Below, one piece after another: positions 1 to 9,310 of a DNA stretch of 64,000 nt. Position numbers and translations under genes: made by a program. Numbering within the stretch: position 1 is the stretch's first letter; each line of letters starts with the position of its first letter. The DNA lies in contig JAUPFV010000001.1 in the NCBI GenBank assembly GCA_036936605.1, positions 77,643,910-77,707,909 on the forward strand, given 5' to 3'. Below the pieces are notes generated by a model, which saw only the letters and a list, made by a program, of their open reading frames with translations, searched no databases and had not been told where the DNA came from. The DNA comes from Limnanthes douglasii subsp. nivea. Taxonomy: Eukaryota > Streptophyta > Magnoliopsida > Brassicales > Limnanthaceae.

Positions 1-222
1 TCATATTTTGTGACAATGAAAGTGCTAGTAAACTTGTTGGAAATCCTGCACTTCATGCTCGCACAAAACACATTGATACTCGCTATCATTTTATTCGAGA
101 GGTACTTAATAAATAAATTCAGTTGAAACCTATACGAACAAATGAGCAGGCTGTTGATGGCCTCACTAAGACTCTCCCTAAATCAAAGTTTGAAGAGTTT
201 AGAGGAGCTCTCGGTCTAGCTG
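1..222 (+). pseudogene. Copia retrotransposon 3' fragment (RNase H end)
   Basis: Frame 3 reads the C-terminal part of a Ty1/Copia RNase H: a CDNESA motif, then a TKHIDTRYHFIRE segment, then an EQAVDGLTKTLPKSKFEEFR tail. These match the family's usual 'DNK/ES ... RTKHIDxRYHFIRE ... xADxLTKxL' ending. One in-frame TAA after LNK interrupts it, and the upstream polymerase lies outside the window. At about position 222 Copia homology stops and the transposase-OTU gene begins, so this fragment either inserted into that MULE or was joined to it by deletion. No LTR is visible. Confidence 0.85.
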
Positions 223-224
223 AT

Positions 225-1168
225 CGAAAGGTCGGAAAAAAGCCGGTCCCGACAAGTCAACTAAGAGGAACCCATGCGAGTGGGAATACAATAGTTTAGG
301 CGCTAGTACTCCCGGCACGATAGGTACCACGACCGCGTCGGCGGTTAAGGATATTTTAGTACCCGGATCCAAGTCCAAAGCTAAAGAGCCACCGAAAAAG
401 GAGAAAGTGACTCGATCTAGAAAATCGAATAAAGGAAAAGGATTGAGCGTCTACGAGAGTTGTTTTCCCGAGTACTTGCACAACTACATAACTAGCGTTG
501 AAGACGTTGCTCCAGACGATAATTGTGGATTTAGGGTAGTAGCTTTGACGATTAGAGACAATGTAGACTTATGGGAGGAAGTGAGAAGGGATTTGATGTA
601 TGAACTTTCAAGTCAACGTGATCTTTGGGAAAGGGTTTTTGATGGTGCACAACGTGTTGATAATCTATTGCGGAGATTGGATTGTTTCAAAATGTACGAG
701 AGCGGAAGTTGGCACTGGATGACATTACACGACTTCGGGTTGGTGATAGCCACCCGGTATCAATGTATAATATACCACGTCTCTCTCCAACTATCATACA
801 CGTATCTTCCTTTGCGTGGTGTGCCTCCAAGATCATGTCCTATTGTCGAAGTTGGAATTAGTTTCGTACACGGTAATCATTTTGTGAAAGTAAGTAAACT
901 AGTACATTTATTATTTTATTTTCATTTCATCAAAAATTCTGCTATGTAATTAATGTTTCCATATTATGGAAATTTGCAGATTGTATTAGATGGACCGTTA
1001 CCGGATATATACCCAAGCTGGTTTGCGTTCCGCACTACCGTTGACGTTACAAATTAGGCCATACCAATAGGCGAACGTCTAAACAAGTATCACCAAATTA
1101 AACCAGCACAACCTCCAATATTACACGCTGGGGATGATCAGTTTTATGATTTGTGCGGGGTTGCATAA
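225..1168 (+). pseudogene. 3' end of MULE transposase-OTU cysteine protease fusion (copy 1)
   Basis: Exon 1 (to 889) reads a basic linker (STKRNPCEWE, then a lysine-rich stretch) and an OTU-type protease domain. The catalytic Cys is in DDNCGF (Cys codon 524-526; the family norm is DGNC) and the catalytic His is in HGNHFVKV (His codon 878-880). An intron at 890-979 (GTAAGT...TTGCAG) separates exon 2 (980-1168), which reads through to an IKPAQP tail. Exon 2 has one TAG at 1055-1057 where the second copy (48538-49490) has Trp. The N-terminal transposase is missing because the Copia fragment abuts. OTU proteases remove ubiquitin-like modifiers in characterised members; activity here is unproven. 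Both catalytic residues survive, but the C-terminus is prematurely stopped. Confidence 0.8.
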
Positions 1169-1744
1169 TGCGATATTGTAGTTTTATTATTTTGTGTTGC
1201 TTGTTTTCTTTTTTAATCCTTTCCAAACACATTTTGCTACCTCCGACTATTATTATTTTGGTTGATATTAATTAAGACTTTTATTTATGTTGGATGTGAA
1301 TTATGTATCATCTAAATTATGTTTTGAAGTTTGGCATAATTATTTATGTTTTCAAACTGAACGAAAACTCTTTTTTTCCGAAACATAACCGTTTTTGGGA
1401 CTCGCACGCGTGTGCCAAAAAAGGTTCTGTTTTGAAGAAAAAACGGGTTTAAGGTTACTTATGAATTTTTTTTCGCGCATTTAGTGTTGGTAATGGTTAT
1501 AAAACATAATTTTAACAACATTTGAGGTAGAAAATCTAAAAAAAAAAATTGGACTTCAACTAAAATTCATGGCAAATGGGTACCTATTAAGGCCTTTCTT
1601 TGCCAATTTTTTTTGGACCTCTACACAAAATCAAGGCGTAAGGGCTAACCAATCAAAAACTAAAACAACAAATACGAGCATTAGTTTAAACAAACAAACA
1701 ACAAGTTCAACATTAACTTAAGCAAACAAACAACAAGTTCAAAT
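1169..1744. other. Non-coding stretch between OTU and SANT-like genes
   Basis: No credible ORF. The part from about 1540 to 1745 (including a doubled ACAACAAGTTCAA motif) resembles 3150-3240, which lies just 3' of the minus-strand SANT-like gene at 3284-3644. This suggests a second such gene once lay between 1745 and 1760 and was deleted, leaving its 3' flank and promoter. Confidence 0.5.
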
Positions 1745-1999
1745 GGAAATTAACTCCATTTGTTGATGTTTGGGCGGGTAATTTATAAATGTGGGAGTTT
1801 TTCGCGGGAAATGTTTTAGGGGTCTCGTTATTGTGAGACACCTAATAATGGGAGTTCGGCTATAATGAGACCCTTACTATTGCACGCCCACCAAAATTGA
1901 CTCGGCCCCTATAAAATAGGACATAAAATCAAGAAACCATAAGACACTTGCCAAACATATAGCATTCAACAAAAATATAAAACTCGTTAACGTTTACAT
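1745..1999. promoter_or_regulatory. Promoter block 1 of the SANT-like gene cluster
   Basis: It contains an E2F-type site GCGGGAAA at 1804-1811 and an imperfect inverted pair: GTCTCGTTA at 1822-1830 against GCTATAATGAGAC at 1859-1871. A TATA box TATAAAATA at 1910-1918 lies 82 bp before the ATG at 2000. The same order and the core CACCTAATAATGG recur in block 2 (3645-3981). Motifs are seen directly; binding by E2F or a transposase is inference. Confidence 0.6.
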
Positions 2000-2443
2000 A
2001 TGGAGTTTACGGCAGACGAAGACTACCACATGCTTCAAGCTGTGAAGATTGCCTGCCAGATACTGGGGGAAGATACCAGCGACCAGTTTTTCGAGCGTGT
2101 CCTATGTACGATGTATATAAACTACGGCCGTTTAGGTACAAGAGGTATCGTTGTGCGTACTCGTGAGCAGATCAAACGCAGATACATTTTTTGCAAGTCA
2201 ATACAACATTTGTCTTTCTTGCCATCGTTAATTAAGCAAGAAGCAGCTTCCGTCTGGAACCTGAGCTTGATAAACTACATCACGAGGGATATGGTAGCAT
2301 TTCTGGAGGATATGATTATTGCAATGGGGGAGTGGATGATGTGGAATACAAACTTAGATACGACTAAGCCTTCCACTGATGTTATTTTAAGTTGTTATTT
2401 TCGTAGCGGTTGTTATTTGAACTTGTTATTTAGATACGACTAA
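2000..2443 (+). CDS. Small SANT/Myb-like protein, MULE-associated (member A, intact)
   Basis: A 147-residue intact ORF. Its N-terminal 65 residues fit three helices: EDYHMLQAVK, then FFERVLCTMYINYGRL, then REQIKRRY. Conserved segments LPSLIKQEAASVWN and YITRDMV follow at about residues 74-97. Four or more broken or intact relatives in this window share the pattern, most closely the minus-strand copy at 3284-3644. The last 35 residues look unlike the relatives and may be a read-through extension. A TATA box at 1910-1918 supports the ATG chosen. The first helix with its acidic ED pair resembles a Myb/SANT repeat, so DNA or chromatin binding is a guess. No catalytic motif, signal peptide or membrane segment is visible. 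Confidence 0.6.
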   Translation: MEFTADEDYHMLQAVKIACQILGEDTSDQFFERVLCTMYINYGRLGTRGIVVRTREQIKRRYIFCKSIQHLSFLPSLIKQEAASVWNLSLINYITRDMVAFLEDMIIAMGEWMMWNTNLDTTKPSTDVILSCYFRSGCYLNLLFRYD

Positions 2444-2470
2444 CCCTGATTTAGCATTGGACACTTAGTT

Positions 2471-2722
2471 TTATGGAGACAGATAGTTCCATCCATACTC
2501 AAAGCGTTTCTCGAATGAATATTCCTCTTCCTCACTACTTCCTTCGCGTGGTCAGGGCATTAAACATCCTGGATACGATGCCTCCCTACCGTGGTTGAAG
2601 AGCATTCTGTACAAAACCGCATCGATGAAACCATGAATCTCCTCTTGCATCGTAGCTCTGACGAAGTCAAATGCGCTTAGGAGTTTTGCATCTTCGTGCA
2701 CGTTCTAGCCTGAATCACCCAT
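2471..2722 (-). pseudogene. Internally deleted SANT-like gene (member C', copy of 7576-8043)
   Basis: Positions 2440-3040 are a close direct copy of 7547-8360. The C' gene retains the start (ATG at 2722-2720) and the C-terminal end, but about 230 bp are missing in the middle. The deletion joins a CTTCC...CTTCG site near 2540 at short shared sequence. The promoter of the intact copy (TATTTATAG TATA box, GGCGGGAAA site near 2852) is also present. The central conserved segment is gone, so no functional product is expected. Confidence 0.75.
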
Positions 2723-3283
2723 TGTTATAACTTAAATTTTTAGTTTCATAGTCAGACTCTAGTATTTATAGACTCGAAGTCGGTGGTTCAATTCTAAAAT
2801 AATTAACGGGAAAGGGTGTTTTTGTTCTCACGTAAAACTTTTTGAGGCGGGAAACCTTCACTCCATTTCTTTTTTCCCACCGGGGTACCTACTCTAATTT
2901 GTTATTAAGATACAAAAATACAATATTATAATATCAAACAAAAAGAAAAAAGTATCACACATGAACCGAAACATCAAAATACAAAAAATAGTATCGTACA
3001 TCAACCATCAACGAGAGCACCAAAATATAGAAAGCATTATCATACTGGTTGTTAATTTACTGGTTGTGATTTTCCTCATTAGTTGTTGTGTGAAGTTGTG
3101 GGTACCAAATAAGAAATTTTTAAAGAAATTGTTTTTGGGACTTCAACACAAATTCAGGGTAAATGGGCACAAAAACAAACTACAACATGGTAAATGGAAA
3201 CTACAACAAGTTCAAACATTAACTTAAACAAACAGTACATAAAGTACAAGATGCAAACTATTAAAAACATAATACAATGCTCA

Positions 3284-3644
3284 TTAGTCGAAGTCATATC
3301 CCAAGTTATCGTCAGAGTCAGTCCCCTCTTCCCTTTCAGTAATCCTATTCTGAAGATACACTACCATATCCCGAGTGATGTAGTGTACCACCGTCATGTT
3401 CCATACGGCGGCTGCTTCTTGCTTAATTTTAAATGGTAGAAACAACAAACGATCCATTGTACCTCTGCTTAATTTGTTCACGGTTACGCACAACAAAACC
3501 TCCTGTTTCTAAACGACCGTAGTTGTAGTACATATTACATAAGACTAGCTCAAAAAACACATTGCAACTATCTTCCCCCAACTCTCGGAGGGCAAGTTTC
3601 ACTGCCTCGAGCAAATGGTAGTCTTCATGAGGGGTAAACGCCAT
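3284..3644 (-). pseudogene. SANT-like gene with a frameshift (member A')
   Basis: From ATG at 3644 the first frame reads EDYHLLEAVK, FFELVLCNMYYNYGR and REQIKQRY. A small deletion near 3445-3455 then shifts the frame. The second frame resumes with LPFKIKQEAAAVWN, HYITRDMV and an acidic tail to 3284. It aligns over its length with the intact gene at 2000-2443. A TATA box (3681-3690 on this strand) and a TTTCCCGCC site (3706-3714) lie directly upstream. Confidence 0.75.
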
Positions 3645-3981
3645 TATTGCATTGTTTATGTTTGAGGAGTGCTAACCGTCCATTTATAGGCTCGTGGTTG
3701 TTTGGGCGGGAAAGTTTTAAAGGCGGGTGTTTTTGGTGGCAATTTTTGTAGGTGTCTCGTTATAGCAAGACACCTAATAATGGAAGTTATGCTATAATGA
3801 GACCCCTATTATTGCACTGGAGCATTTGAGAACTTTTGTAAATATTAGGTGTCGCACAATCATTCGTCAACTTGGATTACGTTATCCTTATCTTACAAGT
3901 GTCGTTTATTGATAGGTTTACTTGGTATAAAAGACGTTTTTCAGGCAGTAAAAATTATAGCAAATATATTAATTGTAAAAA
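3645..3981. promoter_or_regulatory. Promoter block 2, between divergent SANT-like genes
   Basis: This block separates the minus-strand gene A' from the plus-strand gene B. For A' it holds a TATA box (3681-3690) and an E2F-type site GCGGGAAA (3706-3713). In the middle is an inverted pair: GTCTCGTTATAGC at 3754-3766 against GCTATAATGAGAC at 3791-3803 (12 of 13 bases pair). A shorter GGTGTCT/AGACACC hairpin is nested at 3751-3773. For gene B there is a TATA box TATAAAA at 3926-3932. The layout suggests a bidirectional promoter. Confidence 0.6.
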
Positions 3982-4509
3982 ATGTGTCCATGGACTGAGT
4001 TGGAAGATCAATATCTGATGATGGCATCAGCTGAAGTTGGTAACACAAACATGATAGAAGGGGGTAAAAAGTACTAGGAGGCATTGCTATGCAAGATGTA
4101 CTTCCTATATGGAAGGGATGGTGTTCAGCCGCCTAGAATTTCAAGGCGTGTTGATGAGGTGAAAGCTAGGTGGTCAGTCCTAGTCACATTCCGTCAACAT
4201 CCAGTTTCTGGCCTCACCAAATTGGAACGTCGTGTTTCGTGTAACCGGTTCAACTGTCAAGTCACGGATTCTATAACAGAGGACCAACTGGATTCGGTCC
4301 GCGCTGACATTATTGACATCCGGCTAGAGGAAATGCGTGACATTATTGAGTTTCTGATTTGGTTTATGTTTGAGTTTATGTCTAAGTTTCTGATTCGGTT
4401 TATGTTTGAGTTTGTGTTGTTATTTGTGTTTCTAAAAATGTTTGAATTTATGTTTGAGTTTATGTTGCATTTTGTGCATTCTGATGCTTATTTTAAAGTT
4501 AGAGTTTGA
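3982..4509 (+). pseudogene. SANT-like gene with one nonsense codon (member B)
   Basis: The start at 3982 lies 50 bp after a TATA box. The N-terminus PWTELEDQYLMMA is the most Myb/SANT-like of the family. It then runs to a TAG at 4075-4077, inside what is helix 2 in relatives, and resumes in frame with LLCKMYFLYGRDG, a basic VDEVKARW helix and an ITEDQLD segment. Homology ends near 4340. The remaining codons are a degenerate TTTGAGTTTATG repeat, probably 3' UTR read as protein. A relative in the 44-52 kb MULE (46785-47853) aligns from the LLCKMYF region onward. Confidence 0.7.
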
Positions 4510-6325
4510 ACAAATATTTCAAAGTTATATCATTAAAATGTAACAAAATATCATAACACATAATTAAAAAACGACGCAATACCTATATCACAAAATTGAA
4601 ACTAGTCAAAAGTAAATAACACATAAAAAGTTTTAAACTGTCAACACAGAAAACATAAATAATAATCAATCTCTGTACTCGTGAGCAAGACGGTAGAACT
4701 CGTCCAAAGGCTCCCAAAGGTCCTCCAAACTAATGGCGGGGTGGCTCTGCTCGTACACCTGTAAATCCAGTAGGTGTGTAGTCAGCTTGTGCAGTCTGGT
4801 GGAATGTGTGTGTGGTGAAGGGTTCACCCTTAACTCTGCATCATCTTGGTGAGCCTCTGGATCAGATATGATATACCACAAGTTCTTCGTAATCCATGAA
4901 GAGTAGATAAAAGTGGTACAGTCCTCTTGGCCAGGAATAAACTCTGCACCTTTCAAACTCTGGTGAATATAGTGTGACTCCCAGTTGTCCCAAGTGAATG
5001 CATCCCAGTTGTAGAGGGTGTTCGCACGATGAACCCTACTAGAACCGGTAAGAATAGGACGCAGTACACCAGGAATCTACATTTTAAAAAAATTCTGTAA
5101 CACACATGCGCAAAACAAACAATATTAACATTTCAAGTATCCAAAAATATTACCTGCTGGATGCGACCCAACTGTCTAGCCACCCATAGCGGATAGTATG
5201 CCTCGACAATGTCCGACGCCTTCAGCTTCGCATCTATCCAAGCTATATCAGAGTGACCTCGAGCATCCCGCATGGTCGTATACGGCATGAATGATACCTG
5301 CAAAATATTAACAAACCATTTATCATTAGCAACTTATATTATATATAAATATCACGATAATTGAAAATGAAACTGATTATAACTTACATCGTGCTCGGTG
5401 AAGGTAGCTAGGTGATATCAAACACCTTTTCGAGCCTGGTGGCTTTGTCGAAACTGTGGAGGCGCATGCAGGCACAAAATAGGATGTGCGATACTATACC
5501 TCAGTTACTGATGAACTGAAAACGACGGGAAATGATCGTAAATCCACGTCTCTAACAAGCCCAAAAATCCAAAAATACCCAAAGTAGCGTGTAGGCATCC
5601 TCTGCCTAGCTGGTAGTAGAGCTGCGCGAGTATCATCTGTCCCCAATTATACCTGCCCGAGCTACTGTAATCGTCAATGAACTGTAAGTAGTTGAGGCTA
5701 ATGTTGTTGCCCGACTTGTTGGCCAATATTGTACAGCCAAAGAAGTGCAACAAGTAACCCCTGGTAGCTCGGCGAACATCTACATCAGTAATATCATCAT
5801 TGTAATACTGATGACTGCAGAATCTCCTCTTTAGCCATGCAAAACGAACATGCCTCTTACCACCACCTTTTTTTTCCTTAATCTCTGCCTCAAGCTCCCT
5901 AATGCTGCACCCAAGTAAGTGAGCGTATGCCGCGTTACGCTCATCAACAGTAGAGTACTCGTATATCTCATAGTTGACATCCACTACTGATAGCCCTGTG
6001 ATCATGTGGACATCATCGAGGGTGACTGTCATCTCCCCGAAAGGGAAATGAAACGTGTTCGTCTCAGGATGCCATCTCTCCAAAAATGCCTCTATCAGAT
6101 GGACATTTGTATACCATTTACCCAGGGCGTCAACAATGGGCCTGAAACATGTGCCCATGACTTGCTCCTGTACTCGTGTTTGGCGGACTTTCAAGTCCCA
6201 ACCACGATGAGTCTGGTACATAGCATAACAACGCAATTGTACCCGAGGCTGCATAAAAAAAGTACATTATATATAAATATATATGCAATCTAACATTTAA
6301 GATAAACCAATAACCAACATGTTCA

Positions 6326-6330
<5 letters not shown>

Positions 6331-6368
<38 letters not shown>
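6331..6368. repeat. (TA)n microsatellite
   Basis: An uninterrupted run of TA dinucleotides, about 19 units, inside PMD intron 1. Similar runs occur at 23131-23169 and about 43130-43155. Confidence 0.95.
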
Positions 6369-6371
<3 letters not shown>

Positions 6372-6852
6372 TATAACAACTAAGATAAACCAATAACCAA
6401 TAATTGAAGTCACAAGTATAACATATAAGATACACCTATAACGAATAAATCGAATAATAAATAAAACATATAGGATAAACCAATAAGAAATAAATTTAAT
6501 AACATATAAATTCATTCTAACCTAAACTAATAAATTTTATAAGAAATAAAAGTTATAACACAAACCAATAAAAAATCCAAGGGAATTGCTAAAAAAACGG
6601 CCAAAACTACTCCGTGAAGTCGCTTGTTTCTATTTTTTATTATTTACAAATTTCCCACTAGGCAAAAAATCCAAAAAACCTTTGAAAGTCAAATTAATTA
6701 CAACCCACGCCATTGAGCACTTCTAACTACTCCATGAAGTTACAAACACAATTTCAAACATCCACCATAATCATCTTCTCCAAACTACCTAATACCTCCA
6801 AAATCAACAACCCATTTACCCATTTTTTAAAAAACCTCCAAACCTTCAAAAC

Positions 6853-7134
6853 ATGGCCGGAGGAGAGTGTGAACCACTTCCCATCCGGAGCACTATGGAC
6901 GCCGAGGAGTTACATTGCTTAATCCCCTCTTATTTTTGTGAAAATCAGATGTTTTGGAAAAACCCGTTTTCTGTGTTCGTCGCCACGCATTGGCGTGGTT
7001 GGCGGGTCGTACGCCATGAGTGTGGCGCACGTTATCATCCCCACGCCATCCGTTGGCGTGGCCACCCTGTCTTTCACAACACGTGTGGTGTAATGAAGAT
7101 GTCCGGTGCCACACTCATGGAAAAATCCCGTTAA
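6853..7134 (+). CDS. Small MULE ORF containing a hairpin cluster
   Basis: A 93-codon ORF beginning MAGGECEPLP at a good ATG, about 270 bp inside the left MULE end. Codons from about 45 onward coincide with the GC-rich palindromes at 6985-7110, so that part is probably not selected as protein. A FAR1-like exon with a splice acceptor follows at 7186, so this could be the first exon of a decayed transposase-type gene. No family is recognised. Confidence 0.3.
   Translation: MAGGECEPLPIRSTMDAEELHCLIPSYFCENQMFWKNPFSVFVATHWRGWRVVRHECGARYHPHAIRWRGHPVFHNTCGVMKMSGATLMEKSR
6985..7110. repeat. GC-rich short-palindrome cluster 1
   Basis: A run of neighbouring short inverted repeats built on GCGTGG/CCACGC. 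Examples are CCACGCATTGGCGTGG, GTACGCCATGAGTGTGGCG and CCACGCCATCCGTTGGCGTGG (written here only in part where longer). The loops differ, so it is not a simple tandem repeat. It is related in style to the clusters at 9030-9310 and 10495-10650. Confidence 0.7.
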
Positions 7135-7185
7135 CTAATCTGGAATGCCGGTTCAATTGGTTTAACTACTTCTTATGTATTGTAG

Positions 7186-7368
7186 GATGTTACACGATGT
7201 GAAATTTCACTTATTTCGGACTACGCTCATCATTTCATCATTCACGACGAGTATAGCTTAGACTCGATGACCGAGTGGGTAAAAACCACAGGAAAGTCGT
7301 TAGGTTTTTCGATTAACATAGCGTCTAAGGAGACGGGGAGAAGATGGAGAACACCGAGAATAGATTAA
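7186..7368 (+). pseudogene. FAR1-like N-terminal exon of a MULE transposase
   Basis: Just after a TATTGTAG acceptor, 60 codons read a segment with DSMTEWVKTTGKSLGFSINI. It resembles the start of FAR1-type MULE transposases (a short helix, then EWV..G..GF.I.I). It ends in TAG-ATTAA with no downstream transposase, so it is a remnant of the nested MULE's transposase gene. Confidence 0.5.
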
Positions 7369-7575
7369 CTAGACGATTGTAATGAATGTAAACTTTGGAT
7401 GTTATTTGTTTGGATGTTTATCTTAAAAACAATAAAACTTAAACTTCTTAATATGTCGATTGCATTAAAACATTACACTCTAATCAAAACCATTACATAA
7501 TTAGAAATACATAAGAAAATAACTTAAAAGAAATGATAGATAAGCTAACCCTGAGTTAACATTGCACACTTAGTT

Positions 7576-8043
7576 TTATGGATTCGGATAGTTCATTCCA
7601 TACTCAAAGCATTTCTCGAATGAATATTCCTCTTCGTCACTACTTCCTTCGGGAGTTGAGTACGTTTCAACGACGCTTGCTATTGCGTAGGCTATTTCTT
7701 GCTCCGTTCGCTGTATCGCATGTGACACCATCTCCTGCGTAATTGTACTTTGCAATCCCATGTTGAATACATTTTGGACTTTGCTTCGGACTTCCCAAGG
7801 AAGTGACTCAATATGTATAGTCACTGTTTTAAGATAAGCTAACCTATCGGCGACTTCTTCGCGTCCGCGTGGTCGGGGCATTAAACATCCTGGACACGAT
7901 GCCTCCCTACCTTGGTTGAAGAACATTATGCACAAAACCGCATCGACGAAACCAGGAATCTCCTCTTGCATCGTACCTCTGACGAAGTTAAATGCGCTTA
8001 GGAGGCTTGCATCTTCGTGAACGTTCCAGCCTGAATCACCCAT
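7576..8043 (-). CDS. Small SANT/Myb-like protein, MULE-borne (member C, intact)
   Basis: An intact 155-residue ORF inside the nested MULE. Features in order: GWNVHEDASLLSAFNF (Trp plus ED as in SANT repeats), VDAVLCIMFFNQGRE (helix 2), PRPRGREEVADRLAYL (helix 3), SLPWEVRSKVQNVFNMG and ITQEMVSHAIQ, then an acidic tail SSDEEEYSFE. It aligns along its length with the other members, with a longer loop before helix 3. A TATA box lies 40-50 bp upstream and E2F-type sites lie further up. Function is unknown. Intactness among decayed neighbours suggests recent activity or selection; a truncated copy sits at 2471-2722. Confidence 0.6.
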   Translation of the reverse strand: MGDSGWNVHEDASLLSAFNFVRGTMQEEIPGFVDAVLCIMFFNQGREASCPGCLMPRPRGREEVADRLAYLKTVTIHIESLPWEVRSKVQNVFNMGLQSTITQEMVSHAIQRTEQEIAYAIASVVETYSTPEGSSDEEEYSFEKCFEYGMNYPNP

Positions 8044-8230
8044 TGTTATAACTTAAATGTTTAGTTTCATAGTCAGATTCTAGTATTTATAGACTCGAAG
8101 TCTGTGGTTCAATTCTAAAATAATTAGCGGGAAATGGTGTTTTTGTTCCCGCGTAAATCTTTTTAAGGTGGGAAACCTTCACTCCATTTGTTTTTTCCCG
8201 CCGGGGTACCTACTCTAATTTGTTACAGCA
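8044..8230 (-). promoter_or_regulatory. Promoter of SANT-like gene C
   Basis: A TATA box (TATTTATAG on the plus strand, 8084-8092) lies about 45 bp before the ATG. E2F-type sites are at 8127-8134 (GCGGGAAA) and 8194-8201 (TTTCCCGC), with a partial TTCCCGCG near 8150. The sequence at 8210-8240 resembles a decayed version of the block-2 core at 3745-3780. Confidence 0.55.
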
Positions 8231-8502
8231 AGATACAAAAATACGTTTTATAATATCAAACAAAAAGGAAAAAGTATCATACATGAACCGAAACATCAAA
8301 ATACAGAAAATAGTATCGTACATCAACCATCAACGAGAGCACCAAAATATAGAAAACAGTATTATACAATCTGAAACCCAAAATGATACGTTTGATACAT
8401 AATATAAATAAAACAATCTCACAGCAAGGTGAGATTAACAACATTACATAGTGAAAATATAATTTCTTAGTGGAAACTGTATATTCTGTTCTCTCGAATA
8501 TG

Positions 8503-8871
8503 TCAGAAGTTCACAATGTCATCTTCTATCTCAGCAACCTTACTTTTGAGATATTCCAACATATATCCAGTAACGAAATCTGTCCTAAACACGTTCCAAT
8601 CAACAAGTGCTACTTGTTAAACTTTGTAAGGCAAGTTGGGCAAAAGCTGAAGTGGTTCAGCTTTCGCACGATTGTACCTGCTTTTGACTTCTTCACGACT
8701 GCGTGGTGGCGGATTTTGAAACTCCAAGCGTCCATAATCATAAAACATCCTACAAAGCACTCGATCGAAAAAAGTATCGGTCGTATCATCGGACATTGTT
8801 GCCTTAACAAACTTCACGACCCGAAGCAACCGATGGTCTTCGTTCACACAAAAGTCCATACCTAACTCCAT
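8503..8871 (-). pseudogene. SANT-like gene with one nonsense codon (member D)
   Basis: The ATG at 8871 is just after a TATTTACAG acceptor, and the best matching donor (CTGTAAGT) is at 9431/9430 in a pyrimidine-rich leader. The gene therefore appears to have a 5' UTR intron of about 556 bp. It reads NEDHRLLRVVKF, FFDRVLCRMFYDYGRL, SREEVKSRYN and LLPNLPYKV, then TAA (8619-8617). It continues in frame with ALVDWNVFRTDF, TGYMLEYLKSKV and a TGA at 8505-8503. The TAA lies where relatives have Glu/Lys-Gln. The intron contains hairpin cluster 2. Confidence 0.65.
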
Positions 8872-9029
8872 AACCTGTAAATAGAAACGCAAATATGAAG
8901 GCGTACTTGAAAATGTTAAAACTCACTTGGAAATCTGTTTTTGTAACAAAAATAGCATAAACACATATAATAGACACCAACAAACAATATTAAACCGGTC
9001 CCGGGCCATTCCGGTGACCGGATCATCTA

Positions 9030-9310
9030 GCGCCATCACTGTGGCATGGGTATAAGGTTGTACGCCACAACTGAGGCGTACAACCTTAGACCCACGCCAC
9101 AGTGATGGTGTGGGGCAAGTTCCCTACGCCACACGATGACATAGGATTGGTTTCCTACGCTAGAGCGACGACGTGGGATCCTAAGTTTACGCCTACAACA
9201 GGCGTACACCCAGGATCCCACGCCATCGCTCTGGCGTGGGAAACAAATCCTACGCCATCGTGTGGCGTAGGAACCCTGTTCTTCGACCCCGTGTGGTGAA
9301 GAACAGTTTC
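9030..9310. repeat. GC-rich short-palindrome cluster 2
   Basis: At least six adjacent or interleaved inverted repeats, each with a 6-12 bp arm. Examples: GTACGCC...GGCGTAC near 9059-9082, CCCACGCC...GGCGTGGG near 9216-9241, and CCTACGCC...GGCGTAGG near 9249-9271. A longer GGGATCC-TAAG...GGATCCC pair spans about 9174-9218. They lie in the inferred 5' UTR intron of gene D. ORFs on both strands here are by-products of the palindromes. Confidence 0.75.

Noticed and set aside
4341..4509. Phe/Met-rich C-terminus of gene B as a membrane segment
   Set aside because: It is a degenerate TTTGAGTTTATG repeat beyond the end of homology, more likely 3' UTR.
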